From an uncultured Bacteroidales bacterium (lineage in GTDB: Bacteria; Bacteroidota; Bacteroidia; Bacteroidales; UBA932): 33,176 bases of DNA. The stretch spans positions 1 through 33,176 of the forward strand of contig CALVDF010000024.1 of NCBI GenBank assembly GCA_944326245.1, in the 5' to 3' direction. The number at the start of each line of letters is the position of its first letter. The first letter of the stretch is position 1. Below are positions 1 to 7,391 of this stretch, piece after piece. Below the pieces are notes generated by a model, which worked only from the letters and a program-made list of their open reading frames with translations, had not been told where the DNA came from and did no database searches. A program made the position numbers and the translations under genes.

Positions 1-325
1 GTGAAACGGAACCTTTACAGGAGTATTGGCTCCAGTTGTGTCCGAAAACGAAAAAATCGGCTCCGAAACGAAGCCGAAGATATAAAAAGATGGGTTCGAT
101 CGGAAAAATTACAGGTACAGTCTGCCGATTGACTCATAATGACGGAATTAAACGACAGTCCCTAATTAGCTATACATCATTGATAATAAACATATTACTA
201 TTATCCATAAAAGTTGCAGCAACTTTTACAGAATCACGTTATTGATTGATTTTAAGCCTATTATCGATTTGCCGGCACAACTTCCCCGCTCCCGGCCTGA
301 CAGGACGCCAACATCGTCATCTAAA
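1..325. other. AT-rich left edge without a convincing gene
   Basis: A plus-strand frame is open from base 3 to a stop at 243-245. Its residues are rich in Lys and Arg in the first third and match no family I recognise. It could be the tail of a gene that starts left of the window, or chance. Composition is more AT-rich than the neighbouring genes. The stretch also holds a perfect dyad at 208-228. The minus-strand operon ending at 326 runs toward it, and I see no classical terminator hairpin with a T-run. Confidence 0.3.
208..228. repeat. 21-bp perfect dyad
   Basis: The left arm TAAAAGTTGC and right arm GCAACTTTTA are perfectly complementary around a single A at 218. With a one-base centre it suits a dimeric protein-binding site better than an RNA hairpin. 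No T-run follows, so it is a poor terminator. Confidence 0.5.
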
Positions 326-802
326 TTAATTCTGTAGGAAATTAACCATACGGCCTTCTTTAAATAAATACAGACCTTCTACGACATTCTGCAAAAACAC
401 ATCGGGAACCACATAATAACTGAAACCCAGTCCCGATAATCCGAATTCTTCTTTTTTATTCTTATCAAAAAGATAATAATCAATATACATGGTCTCAGCA
501 TCCTTTGTGGATACTATCCAAACATTCAACTCTGAACCGGCTTTATCCATTGATTTCAAATCATCAATTATCTGAGCAATACACATTGAGCAACCTATAT
601 CCGCCGCATATACTACGCATGACTGTTCCGGCAACATTTCCCCAACTATGGCAACAGACTTCAATACCAAAGAATCATAAGAAAAAGACACTCCTGAAAG
701 GAATGTCCTTATTTTAACATCATTGTCGCTTTCACTACTACCGCAGCCACACAGCAGATAAAGTGATACAAACAAGAAAAATACATTAAAAATACGTGTC
801 AT
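326..802 (-). CDS. Thioredoxin-like lipoprotein
   Basis: 158 aa. A hydrophobic signal segment (residues 4-17) ends in a lipobox, LCGC, with Cys20 as the likely lipidated residue, followed by a Ser/Asp-rich tether. CSMC at residues 71-74 fits a thioredoxin-type CxxC active site after a beta-strand (CVVYAADIG). VVPDVFLQ near residue 130 resembles the strand with the cis-proline of TlpA-like folds. The start ATG (800-802) overlaps the stop of the upstream propeller gene (ATGA), so the two are probably translationally coupled. It is the last gene of a five-gene minus-strand run. Inference: a periplasm-facing redox or thiol-handling lipoprotein, possibly acting on the small cysteine-containing peptide encoded upstream. 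Sequence conservation to classical thioredoxins is weak outside the motif. Confidence 0.75.
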   Translation of the reverse strand: MTRIFNVFFLFVSLYLLCGCGSSESDNDVKIRTFLSGVSFSYDSLVLKSVAIVGEMLPEQSCVVYAADIGCSMCIAQIIDDLKSMDKAGSELNVWIVSTKDAETMYIDYYLFDKNKKEEFGLSGLGFSYYVVPDVFLQNVVEGLYLFKEGRMVNFLQN

Positions 803-1875
803 CTTGAAACTTTATTCAGGTCGTAATAAAGAACATGCAGATTCTCCTTATCCTGGAAAATGGTGGACACAAACAGTGTCCCCGGCTCTGTCCCGGCACT
901 CAGCTGCGTGAGGGCAAATGTCACCCCTTCCAAAACATACGATTCAACAAAATTACCCTCCCAGTCAAATTGGAATACATACTGGTCATGGTCGGAATGC
1001 TCCCAGTCTACGTCATCGTCACTAACACTTCTTTCCTGACCCTCATACAGGAGGTATACGTACCTGTCATCCGCACAGGCGGACAAATATGAAGTGCAGG
1101 CAGTACCGACAAAAGCCAGTTCTCCCGCAGCCTCGATATACTTCACATCATAATCCACAGGGCCCCTCACTGTCTTAAACGGCTCAAGACCACTGTCGAA
1201 GAACACCACCAGCGGCTCGGTGCCGTCAGCATACACTATGGTCTCACTGTCAGAACTGTAGAGAAGCTTACCCTGTACGACATTCATTGCAAACATTTTA
1301 CTCTCATCATACGGTTTCTCCTTGCCGTCACTCAGAAAAAGCATACGCTCGCCGTTGTCTATTCCCATTTTATCGTTCTTGAAATAGTACGGATTCAATG
1401 CCAGCAGCTGCCCTTTATAAGGGAGTATGGATGATGACATGAACTCCACGTCATAGGTCGTTGCAATGGATGCTTCCGGCAATGTACGCGCAGGCACTGC
1501 ATAAAGTTTCTTTTTGGAGACATCGTTTACATAAAGGGTATCCCCGTTCATATAGTATTGGGGAAGCAGCACCTCCTGAGGACCGTTCCCGTAATGCAGG
1601 AACCTGCCGGACACCTCTCCGGTCCTCAGGTCAAACACTTCCGCAGAATAGTCATCGGTCTCCATCGCACATACCGCGTAACGTCCGTCACAGACAATAG
1701 CATAATATGAATACAGGCTGTCAGGCAATTCATAGACCGCATCAGGGGATATCCGCAATGCGGTCTCCTTTACATCCTGACCCAATACTTCCTCCTTGAC
1801 AACACCGGTATTGCCACAGCCAGTCAACATCAACAAGGACATTGACTGGCACATGATTAAAAAACGAGGGTACAT
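799..1875 (-). CDS. 6-bladed beta-propeller lipoprotein
   Basis: 358 aa. The signal peptide ends in lipobox LTGC (Cys20). The mature part is beta-rich with spaced YAVCAM, VFDLRTG and YVFQFDWEGNFV segments. FLHYGNGPQEVLLPQYY is the G-x-GPQE signature common in Bacteroidales 6-bladed propeller (BF3164/DUF5128-type) lipoproteins. The length of about 340-370 aa is normal for this family. The molecular function of these proteins is unknown; they are usually predicted surface or periplasmic scaffolds. The upstream peptide gene ends 8 bp before this start, and the downstream thioredoxin-like gene overlaps its stop, so it sits inside one operon. An exact family assignment would need a profile search. 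Confidence 0.8.
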   Translation of the reverse strand: MYPRFLIMCQSMSLLMLTGCGNTGVVKEEVLGQDVKETALRISPDAVYELPDSLYSYYAIVCDGRYAVCAMETDDYSAEVFDLRTGEVSGRFLHYGNGPQEVLLPQYYMNGDTLYVNDVSKKKLYAVPARTLPEASIATTYDVEFMSSSILPYKGQLLALNPYYFKNDKMGIDNGERMLFLSDGKEKPYDESKMFAMNVVQGKLLYSSDSETIVYADGTEPLVVFFDSGLEPFKTVRGPVDYDVKYIEAAGELAFVGTACTSYLSACADDRYVYLLYEGQERSVSDDDVDWEHSDHDQYVFQFDWEGNFVESYVLEGVTFALTQLSAGTEPGTLFVSTIFQDKENLHVLYYDLNKVSR

Positions 1876-1883
1876 AAATTCAC

Positions 1884-2165
1884 TCAGTTAATAGTAGCAG
1901 TCTCATCCTCCACTTCATCAATTCCTTCACTTGGCCCTACCTCAATAATCAGAGGTTCCGAATACACCCTTTTACCGTTACATTCAACGGAGCCTCCAGA
2001 GCTGGAAAATGAAACACATAATGCTTTAGTAATACCCGTGCATTCAAAACCACCCCGCAAGGGATCATTTCCTATGCAATTCACTCTTTTTGCATTAAGA
2101 GAAAGCACAGAGCCCAGTAAAGTCACTGCCACACTGGCAGAAAGTAAAAATACTAATTTTTTCAT
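1884..2165 (-). CDS. Small exported four-cysteine peptide (NVEAL-like)
   Basis: 93 aa from the ATG at 2163-2165. An upstream in-frame start at 2201 would add 12 residues ahead of a good signal peptide and overlap the preceding gene, so the internal Met is preferred. Residues 1-25 form a Lys-led hydrophobic export signal (MKKLVFLLSASVAVTLLG). The body has four cysteines (30, 42, 50, 62) among Gly, Ser and Thr, then an acidic tail (EVEDETATIN). Size, signal and position beside a propeller lipoprotein resemble the NVEAL peptides of Bacteroidales, but the NVEAL motif itself is not clearly present (LSLNA is the nearest). Two disulfides are possible. The CxxC lipoprotein two genes downstream is a candidate partner. 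Function unknown. Confidence 0.6.
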   Translation of the reverse strand: MKKLVFLLSASVAVTLLGSVLSLNAKRVNCIGNDPLRGGFECTGITKALCVSFSSSGGSVECNGKRVYSEPLIIEVGPSEGIDEVEDETATIN

Positions 2166-2185
2166 GGTAATAAAAATGTTAAAAA

Positions 2186-2533
2186 CTATATAATAAAACA
2201 ACCTTCATACTCCCCTGATGGACCATCAAGTTTCAGTATGAACATACCCTCACCGATGCCGGAGAGGTCATAAGAGTACTCCATGCCGTCGGCAGGGAGA
2301 GTGGATGTGTAAACAGGGACACCGGAACTGTCCTCAATATATAAGGTGTACATACCTGAAGCGTCAAAAGAAATCCTGAGCACCTCATAGAAAATTGATG
2401 CCTCAGGCATATCAACTATACTACGGGTACGCGTATCATTTTTGGACATTACTATCTCCGTATAATCCGGATCTTGACCATACGCACAGATAAAAGACGC
2501 GATAAAAGTTACAATTACAAATATTCTTTTCAT
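2186..2533 (-). CDS. DUF3244-type secreted protein
   Basis: 115 aa. A type I signal peptide (MKRIFVIVTFIASFICAYG) is followed by a short acidic linker and a single beta-sandwich-like domain with alternating strands, such as MYTLYIEDSSGVPVYTS and YDLSGIGEGMFILKLDG. This layout matches DUF3244 domain proteins of Bacteroidales, which resemble the C-terminal sorting-like or Ig-like fold and have no known function. It is the first exported gene after the TPR-HTH regulator. A promoter lies about 40 bp upstream of its start, and the peptide gene follows after 20 bp. The ATG at 2531-2533 is chosen because it starts directly at the signal peptide. Confidence 0.75.
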   Translation of the reverse strand: MKRIFVIVTFIASFICAYGQDPDYTEIVMSKNDTRTRSIVDMPEASIFYEVLRISFDASGMYTLYIEDSSGVPVYTSTLPADGMEYSYDLSGIGEGMFILKLDGPSGEYEGCFII

Positions 2534-2580
2534 GGCTGTTGTTTCTCACAGAACAAATCTAGGGTCTTTTCTGTCCCGCA

Positions 2581-2614
2581 CAAAATTAACGCGCTTTACA
2601 TCCCTATTTACAAA
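2581..2614 (-). promoter_or_regulatory. Predicted Bacteroidota promoter of the DUF3244 operon
   Basis: Read on the minus strand, TTTG (2614-2611) lies 22 bp before TAATTTTG (2588-2581). This fits the Bacteroidota consensus TTTG / TAnnTTTG. Transcription would begin near 2577, giving a leader of roughly 45 nt before the start at 2533. Confidence 0.6.
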
Positions 2615-2725
2615 TACTTGATTTACAGCCACATATAAAATATGCAAACTTTACATGCCTGTAAGTAAAGTGAGACCGAATCACAAGTAGCTGATTATCA
2701 AGGTGTTGATTCTGTAAGTGTAAAG
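2594..2725. promoter_or_regulatory. Cluster of TTTACA-type repeats (possible operator)
   Basis: The spacer between the regulator gene and the exported genes repeats one short motif: CTTTACAT at 2594 and 2649, ATTTACAA at 2606, ATTTACAG at 2621, and the reverse forms GTAAAG at 2665 and GTGTAAAG at 2718. The copies surround the predicted promoter. Inference: binding sites for the adjacent TPR-HTH regulator. Confidence 0.45.
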
Positions 2726-2732
2726 TTTTTTG

Positions 2733-4475
2733 TCAATCACCGCCATACGGTTTCAATCCGTCAGCGATGAATGCCGACAGACTTCCGGTGATTCCCATTT
2801 TCCTGGCGACACGGCTCTTCGTCACATTCAGTGTATTTTCGCTGCATCTGTACAGCACGCACATTGTACTGGTCGAGAAACCACAGCACATCAAAGCCAC
2901 AAGATACATCTGTCTGTCCGTAAGCGGTCCGTATTCTGAGGACAACGAAGACAGATAACCGGGATAGGCCAGATCGACCATCTCCCGTACCAGTTCTCTA
3001 GTCGAGTTTTCCGGGAAATACTCATCTATGATACGGGACACCGCTGAGGAGAATGCGGAGGCCGAACCATACCTGTAGTACGCATCCACCAGACTGTCAT
3101 TCACTTTCAACAGTTTGCCATTTATCGAGATCAGGGCCTCTTTTGCGGATGATTCCTGCTCAAGCCTGGACAACAAGCGGGCAGACCGTTCCTGAGATTC
3201 CATATAGTCCCTTTCCTTTTCTTTCCCTTTCAGATTCAGAGCCGCCGCCATCCGCTCCGCCTCCACAGCCCTCATTTTCATTTTACTGTACAGATAAATG
3301 GCCGTTGCAACTATACACAGCAGCGCTATTACAGCAGCCATAACGTGTATGACATGCTGCTTTTTAACGACTGCATAACGCTCTTTCATAAGTCTGTTCT
3401 CACTTCTCAGTTCAGACTTGGCGAGGTCGTGCTCATACCCTTGTATCCTTTTAACATAATAGAGGCTGTCCGCTTTCATTTTGTTCTTGAGAAATGCAGT
3501 ACTGTCCCCTTCGCTCCTCGCGATTTTCATCAGGACCTCATATTTGCACACCTTTGTCCTGAGATCATTTCCGTTGATTTTCTGCAGATAATAACGCGCC
3601 GAGTCAGTCTGACCTGCTGCAGCATACGAACCGGCAATAAAATGAAACAAGTCATCGCGGTAATGGAGGATATCCCAGTCTGAGTCTCCCAAAAGTCCCA
3701 CCGCTGACAATGCTACCCTCCGGCTCATTTCATAATCCGGCGGTTCAAGATAGTAGAAATACCCCGACAACAAAAAACGGCCGTTGGCAACCAGCGATGT
3801 ATCACCCAATGATTCGGCATATTCCAGCCCACTGACAATACAGTCATATCCTCTGTCCAAAGAATCCACTGCCAGATACATGCTTGCAAGAGAGAACGTT
3901 TCATTCACGGCTCTCCTTTCCTTACCCGCCTCTTTGAAACAGGCTACCGCAGCCTTGGTTCTCTCTATACTTTCCATAAAGTTGACAGTTGTCGCATGGT
4001 ACAACTCTCCTATCCTCGTATGCAGAAGCCCGAGCTGCTCCATGTCCCCCACGCGCTCCGCCACCGGTTCCGCGGACTTATAGGACTCCATGGCAACCTC
4101 GGCATCACCGCGCTCGTACTGTACAGCACCCTGCATAATCAGCGCACGCACCAGCCTGTCATCCGGACCGCGCCTGCCGTAGTACGCCGCAGCCTTGAAC
4201 ACAGCTGTATCCTCAGCCACCGGGAGCCAGCACTTGTACTCCGCCTCTGTCTTGAGCAGGGTGTAGAAGGCCATGTCACTGCGGCCAAGCCTCTCCACCG
4301 AACTGCTGTCTATCGTCAGAAGTGTGTCCAGGGCTGCCCGGGGATCTGTCATCATCAGAGAGTCCGCCGCGGACAGGGCGTCCTGAACGCCGCTGCCGCC
4401 GCGGTGGGAGCACGACGATGAGGACAGAATGATAAGAACCGCCAGAACGGCCGCGTGAATGAACGTCATAGCCAT
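2733..4475 (-). CDS. TPR-transmembrane-HTH regulator (locus 1)
   Basis: 580 aa. The N-terminus is a signal or anchor ending in SSSC (Cys22), a possible lipobox. Residues about 30-345 are helical TPR-like repeats (for example ERGDAEVAMESYKSAEPVAE). A single transmembrane helix follows at about 375-396, then a charged coiled coil (397-455). A C-terminal LuxR-like HTH lies at about 520-570 (LTDRQMYLVALMCCGFS, TLNVTKSRVARKMGI). This gives a one-component regulator with the TPR part outside the cytoplasm and the HTH inside. Start choice: the ATG at 4467-4469 (residue 3) forms an ATGA overlap with a small upstream ORF and may be the real start; the longer ATG at 4475 is listed. It shares its architecture and HTH signature with the regulator at 15208-16779. 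Probable target: the four exported genes downstream. Confidence 0.8.
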   Translation of the reverse strand: MAMTFIHAAVLAVLIILSSSSCSHRGGSGVQDALSAADSLMMTDPRAALDTLLTIDSSSVERLGRSDMAFYTLLKTEAEYKCWLPVAEDTAVFKAAAYYGRRGPDDRLVRALIMQGAVQYERGDAEVAMESYKSAEPVAERVGDMEQLGLLHTRIGELYHATTVNFMESIERTKAAVACFKEAGKERRAVNETFSLASMYLAVDSLDRGYDCIVSGLEYAESLGDTSLVANGRFLLSGYFYYLEPPDYEMSRRVALSAVGLLGDSDWDILHYRDDLFHFIAGSYAAAGQTDSARYYLQKINGNDLRTKVCKYEVLMKIARSEGDSTAFLKNKMKADSLYYVKRIQGYEHDLAKSELRSENRLMKERYAVVKKQHVIHVMAAVIALLCIVATAIYLYSKMKMRAVEAERMAAALNLKGKEKERDYMESQERSARLLSRLEQESSAKEALISINGKLLKVNDSLVDAYYRYGSASAFSSAVSRIIDEYFPENSTRELVREMVDLAYPGYLSSLSSEYGPLTDRQMYLVALMCCGFSTSTMCVLYRCSENTLNVTKSRVARKMGITGSLSAFIADGLKPYGGD

Positions 4476-4618
4476 TTGAGGTGTTCACCCATCCTATGTT
4501 CCACAATATATGGACAATAAGTCCTGGACTCTACATTCAGATTCTTGTACACGGAACCTCCTATTCCTGGTCTGACCCAGCCATTGGCATCCTTATCATC
4601 AGTATTGAATCTTCTCAT
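4466..4618 (-). CDS. Small ORF overlapping the regulator start
   Basis: 50 aa from ATG 4616-4618 (MRRFNTDDKDANGW...). There is no signal peptide, membrane segment or family I recognise. Its stop overlaps the regulator's alternative start as ATGA, the arrangement seen between real neighbouring genes elsewhere in this window. It could equally be the surviving tail of a gene disrupted by the transposon debris just upstream (4660-4745). Confidence 0.3.
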   Translation of the reverse strand: MRRFNTDDKDANGWVRPGIGGSVYKNLNVESRTYCPYIVEHRMGEHLKWL

Positions 4619-4659
4619 AACTTTATAGCATTTTGAAAATGTCCTTGGCTGTCGATGGA

Positions 4660-4745
4660 ATCTACAACATCGCACTCAACCAACCAATGACTAAAAATCA
4701 TTGGCAAGTTATAAAAAAACTATCAATCCGCAAGAGAGGCTATTC
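4660..4745 (+). pseudogene. Decayed IS5-type transposase N-terminus
   Basis: On the plus strand, bases near 4676-4722 read CAACCAACC, then CATTGGCAAGTTATAAAAAA. This is nearly the same as the start of the intact transposase gene on the other strand (CAACCAACC ... CAGTGGCAAGTTATAAAAAA). Translation gives HWQVIKK and, after a frame change, INPQER, matching QWQVIK / DPKER of the intact copy. It breaks off at the left end of the intact element. It is a remnant of a related IS in opposite orientation. Confidence 0.65.
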
Positions 4746-4768
4746 TAAGAAGCTGTTTAAAATTTATT
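4746..4768. repeat. Left terminal inverted repeat of the IS
   Basis: It begins TAAGAAGCTGTTTAAAATTT and pairs with the right end at 5601-5622. The transposase stop codon (4757-4759) lies inside it. Confidence 0.75.
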
Positions 4769-5527
4769 CAAAAATAATTTTATGGCAGCGATATGCAGCA
4801 TGGCTTCGTGCGTGTCAGCCCTGTATTCATAATCAATGGTCAGTCTCCTGAAGTTCTCGAGCCATGAGAAAGTGCGCTCGACAATCCATCTTTTTGGCAT
4901 GGGGACAAATCTGTCCGTCCGTTTGTCAGACCTGAGTACGACATCCAGGTCGCAATGCAGCAGTCTCATGACCGTGTTCCTGACAGTCTCGCCCCTGTAA
5001 CCTCCGTCCGCCAGAATCCGTTTCAGCCCCGGGAATTTGTATCTCATGGATTCGAGCACCTCTTCCGCCCCTACGCTGTCATGGACGTTGGGCGGATGGA
5101 CCCTCACTGACATGGGCAGCCCCAGTGTGTCAACCACTATGTGCTCCTTCCTGCCCTTTATCTTTTTGTTTCCGTCTATTCCCCTTTGACCATCAATATG
5201 ATGGGAGGTCCTGACACTCCTTGAGTCGATGATCCCAAGGCTGGGACTCTCCGCCCTGCCCGAAAGACGGCGGACAATGCCGCGGAGGGTGTCGAAGATC
5301 TCTTCAAGCAGGCCCTCGTTCTTCCACTTGCTGAAATAGTAATACACTGTCTGCCACGGAGCGAAATCCGAGGGGAGCATTCTCCACTGCACGCCGGTCT
5401 TCACGATGTACAGGATGCCGTCAAAAACAGAGCGCAGAGAATATTTTCTGAATCTTTCTTTGGGGTCTAACATATTTTTTATAACTTGCCACTGTTTATC
5501 AGTCAGGTTGGTTGGGTATTTGTGCAT
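4757..5527 (-). CDS. IS5-family DDE transposase
   Basis: 256 aa, a normal length for a single-ORF IS5-type transposase. The N-terminal part (LTDKQWQVIKNML, then VKTGVQWRMLPSDFAPWQTVYYYF) is the DUF4096-like DNA-binding region. The catalytic DDE residues are visible in order: Asp in GIIDSRS, Asp in ILADGGYRG, and Glu in IVERTFSWLENFRR, with the Y-x2-R-x3-E-x6-K-like C-terminal signature. The frame is intact, so the element could still be active. The start ATG (5525-5527) precedes the conserved KYPTNLTDKQW segment. Confidence 0.92.
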   Translation of the reverse strand: MHKYPTNLTDKQWQVIKNMLDPKERFRKYSLRSVFDGILYIVKTGVQWRMLPSDFAPWQTVYYYFSKWKNEGLLEEIFDTLRGIVRRLSGRAESPSLGIIDSRSVRTSHHIDGQRGIDGNKKIKGRKEHIVVDTLGLPMSVRVHPPNVHDSVGAEEVLESMRYKFPGLKRILADGGYRGETVRNTVMRLLHCDLDVVLRSDKRTDRFVPMPKRWIVERTFSWLENFRRLTIDYEYRADTHEAMLHIAAIKLFLNKF

Positions 5528-5572
5528 AACATTAATGTCTTGATAACCATAAAGTTACGAAAAATATTCCAA

Positions 5573-5860
5573 TTAACCTACTGATTTACAATTAATTATA
5601 AATAAATTTAAACAGTTTCTTAAATTTTTCGGTAAAAATTTACCGAAGTATTGAATCAGAAAACATAGAGGCAAAACAGATTTATCAGATGTCATTGCTG
5701 GCAAATCAACTCCTGCAATGACAAATACGGATGCAGTCAGAACTTCAAAGAATAGTGGTACTGACAGACACAGCATAACCGACAATAGCATCACCCTTAC
5801 GCTGAAATCATAAGGACAATTCTCCCGAGGATTCTTGATGTATTGCCACAACTGCTTCAT
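5573..5860 (-). pseudogene. Membrane-protein gene truncated by the IS
   Basis: 95 aa are readable. The first 78 or so are genuine: a soluble start (MKQLWQYIKNPRENCPYDF), a long hydrophobic helix (VMLLSVMLCLSVPLFFEVL and on) and a second hydrophobic segment (SVLPLCFLIQYFG). The remaining residues are read from the IS end, which supplies the stop. The opening resembles the N-terminus of CPBP-type intramembrane proteases of Bacteroidota, but too little is left to be sure. A TAnnTTTG box remains 22 bp upstream of the start. The missing C-terminal part is not found on the other side of the IS. Confidence 0.6.
5601..5622. repeat. Right terminal inverted repeat of the IS
   Basis: AATAAATTTAAACAGTTTCT followed by TA is the complement of the left end apart from one base change and one missing A. 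Confidence 0.75.
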
Positions 5861-5882
5861 GAAATAATATCTAAAGATTCTA

Positions 5883-5890
5883 CAAAAGTA
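5883..5890 (-). promoter_or_regulatory. -7 box of the truncated membrane-protein gene
   Basis: On the minus strand the sequence reads TACTTTTG, matching TAnnTTTG, 22 bp before the start at 5860. No good TTTG partner stands at the expected distance. Confidence 0.4.
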
Positions 5891-6047
5891 ATAAAACTCT
5901 TTCCCCTAAGCACCTCTAATCAATCGTTTGTTGAATTTGCTATTTGTGATTATGACAAGCCTATGGGGTTGCTATCTCGTTACCCAATTTCAAGCAATCC
6001 GACCAATTGATTTATTTTAAGCGAGTTATCTTTTCTTGCAAAAGTTA

Positions 6048-6083
6048 CTTTAAACTTTTGTGGCGTTTTGCTTTAAACTTTTG
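6048..6083. repeat. Direct repeat CTTTAAACTTTTG, two copies
   Basis: The 13-bp sequence occurs at 6048-6060 and 6071-6083. An inverted CAAAAGT at 6039-6045 faces the first copy. It lies in the 233-bp AT-rich spacer between the truncated gene (5860) and the end of the permease gene (6094). No gene is seen in that spacer. Confidence 0.5.
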
Positions 6084-6093
6084 CGGTATAATC

Positions 6094-7374
6094 TCACCCA
6101 TTGATAGCGCGGACAGGATCGACCGTAGCGGCCTTCCAGGCGGGAATGAGGCCGGAGAGGATGCCGAGTACCGCAGCTATCAGCATGCCGGCAACGGCAT
6201 TGTCAAGAGAGAGGGAGATGGTGAAATGCTCCGAGACGGCATTGACCGGAACGGACACAAGAAATACCAGCAGTATCCCCACGAGTCCCCCGGCAAGCGA
6301 GAGGAACGAGGCCTCCACCATGAACTGCGTCAGGATCACGTAGCGCTTGGCTCCGAGGGCCTTCTGGATGCCGATCTGGCTCATGCGCTCCTGTACCGAT
6401 ACAAACATTATGTTGGCGATGCCGAATCCGCCGATGATCAGGGAGAATGCTCCTATGATCCAACCCGCCCGGCTCAGGCCGCGGAACACGGAATCCAGCA
6501 TGTCGAGCAGGAAGGTCATCTCGTTGATGGCAAAGTCATCCCGCTCCGACGGGGAAAGGCCGCGGCACGAGCGCAGCAGCATGCGCAGCTCATCGATAAA
6601 TGCCTGACGCTCCACTCCTTCGGCCGGAGCCGCCATCATCATGCCGGAACCCCACGCGGATGCGAGCACCATCTTGCCGAACTGAAGGGGAAGTATGACC
6701 GCATCGTCCAGATTGACTATCGATGCCATGCTCTCGCCCTGCTCTTCCAGCACTCCCACCACCGTGGCGGTGCCGCCCCTGACTTTGATCTTTTTCCCGA
6801 CCGGCCAGCTGTCTCCGAAAAGATCCCTGACAACATTGTGCCCTAGGATAGCGACATTGGCCCCGCCCCGGACTTCAGTCTCCGAAAAATCCCTTCCCCC
6901 TGCAAGGGAATAGTTCATCACATTCTCAAGTCCGTCCGTGGTTATCACCAGAAATGCGTTCGAATAGTTGTTGCGGCGGTATGAAGCATTGCCGGAGCCC
7001 ATCACGACATATACCACGCTCCTGGCCAGAGTGGCATTGCGGGCGACATATTCGAAATTGTCCTCGGAGATTTCCGGCCGCTGCAGATAGTCCCACCACT
7101 GCAACGGCTCCCCGTCCTCCCCCTCCTCCTGAGTCATGGGAAAACGGTCGATGTAGACGATGTCGCTCCCGAAAGACTTGACCCCTTCCATGATATTGGA
7201 CTTGAGCGAATCCACGGCACAGAAGACAGCCACTATCGAGAAAATGCCGACAGTGACACCCGAAAGCGACAGAAATGTCCTGAGCTTGTCGGACCTGATG
7301 GAGAAAAAGGCGAAAGAGGCACTCTCCGCAACCAACCCCGCAACTATCCTCAGCTCTTTCACGAATTTTTTCAT
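6094..7374 (-). CDS. MacB/FtsX-type ABC transporter permease
   Basis: 426 aa. It has the standard layout of the MacB family: a cytoplasmic start, TM1 (about 33-58, RTFLSLSGVTVGIFSIVAVF), a large periplasmic core domain (about 60-290), then three C-terminal TM helices forming the FtsX domain (GWIIGAFSLIIGGFGIANIM; FLSLAGGLVGILLVFLV; GMLIAAVLGILSGLIPAW), ending in KAATVDPVRAI, a typical FtsX tail. Between TM2 and TM3 is QIGIQKALGAKR, the coupling-helix motif that meets the ATPase. No ATPase or membrane-fusion partner is in this window. The gene starts 17 bp after mutS ends, so it is probably co-transcribed with it. Substrate unknown; export or tripartite mechanotransmission is inferred from the family. 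Confidence 0.88.
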   Translation of the reverse strand: MKKFVKELRIVAGLVAESASFAFFSIRSDKLRTFLSLSGVTVGIFSIVAVFCAVDSLKSNIMEGVKSFGSDIVYIDRFPMTQEEGEDGEPLQWWDYLQRPEISEDNFEYVARNATLARSVVYVVMGSGNASYRRNNYSNAFLVITTDGLENVMNYSLAGGRDFSETEVRGGANVAILGHNVVRDLFGDSWPVGKKIKVRGGTATVVGVLEEQGESMASIVNLDDAVILPLQFGKMVLASAWGSGMMMAAPAEGVERQAFIDELRMLLRSCRGLSPSERDDFAINEMTFLLDMLDSVFRGLSRAGWIIGAFSLIIGGFGIANIMFVSVQERMSQIGIQKALGAKRYVILTQFMVEASFLSLAGGLVGILLVFLVSVPVNAVSEHFTISLSLDNAVAGMLIAAVLGILSGLIPAWKAATVDPVRAING

Positions 7375-7391
7375 AAATGTCCTGATTACAG

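Larger units (their letters stand above)
4746..5622 (-). mobile_element. IS5-like insertion sequence, about 877 bp
   Basis: One transposase gene is bounded by matching ends. The left end (from 4746) reads TAAGAAGCTGTTTAAAATTT. The complement of the right end (to 5622) reads TAAGAAACTGTTTAAATTTA. They differ by one substitution and one indel over about 22 bp. No clean target-site duplication is visible beside either end, so exact boundaries could shift by a few bases, or the two flanks may not be an original pair. The element interrupts a membrane-protein gene on its right and abuts IS debris on its left. Confidence 0.85.

Noticed and set aside
6007..6846. Plus-strand frame (279 aa) opposite the permease
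   Set aside because: Antisense to the FtsX domain; begins in AT-rich spacer and lacks features.
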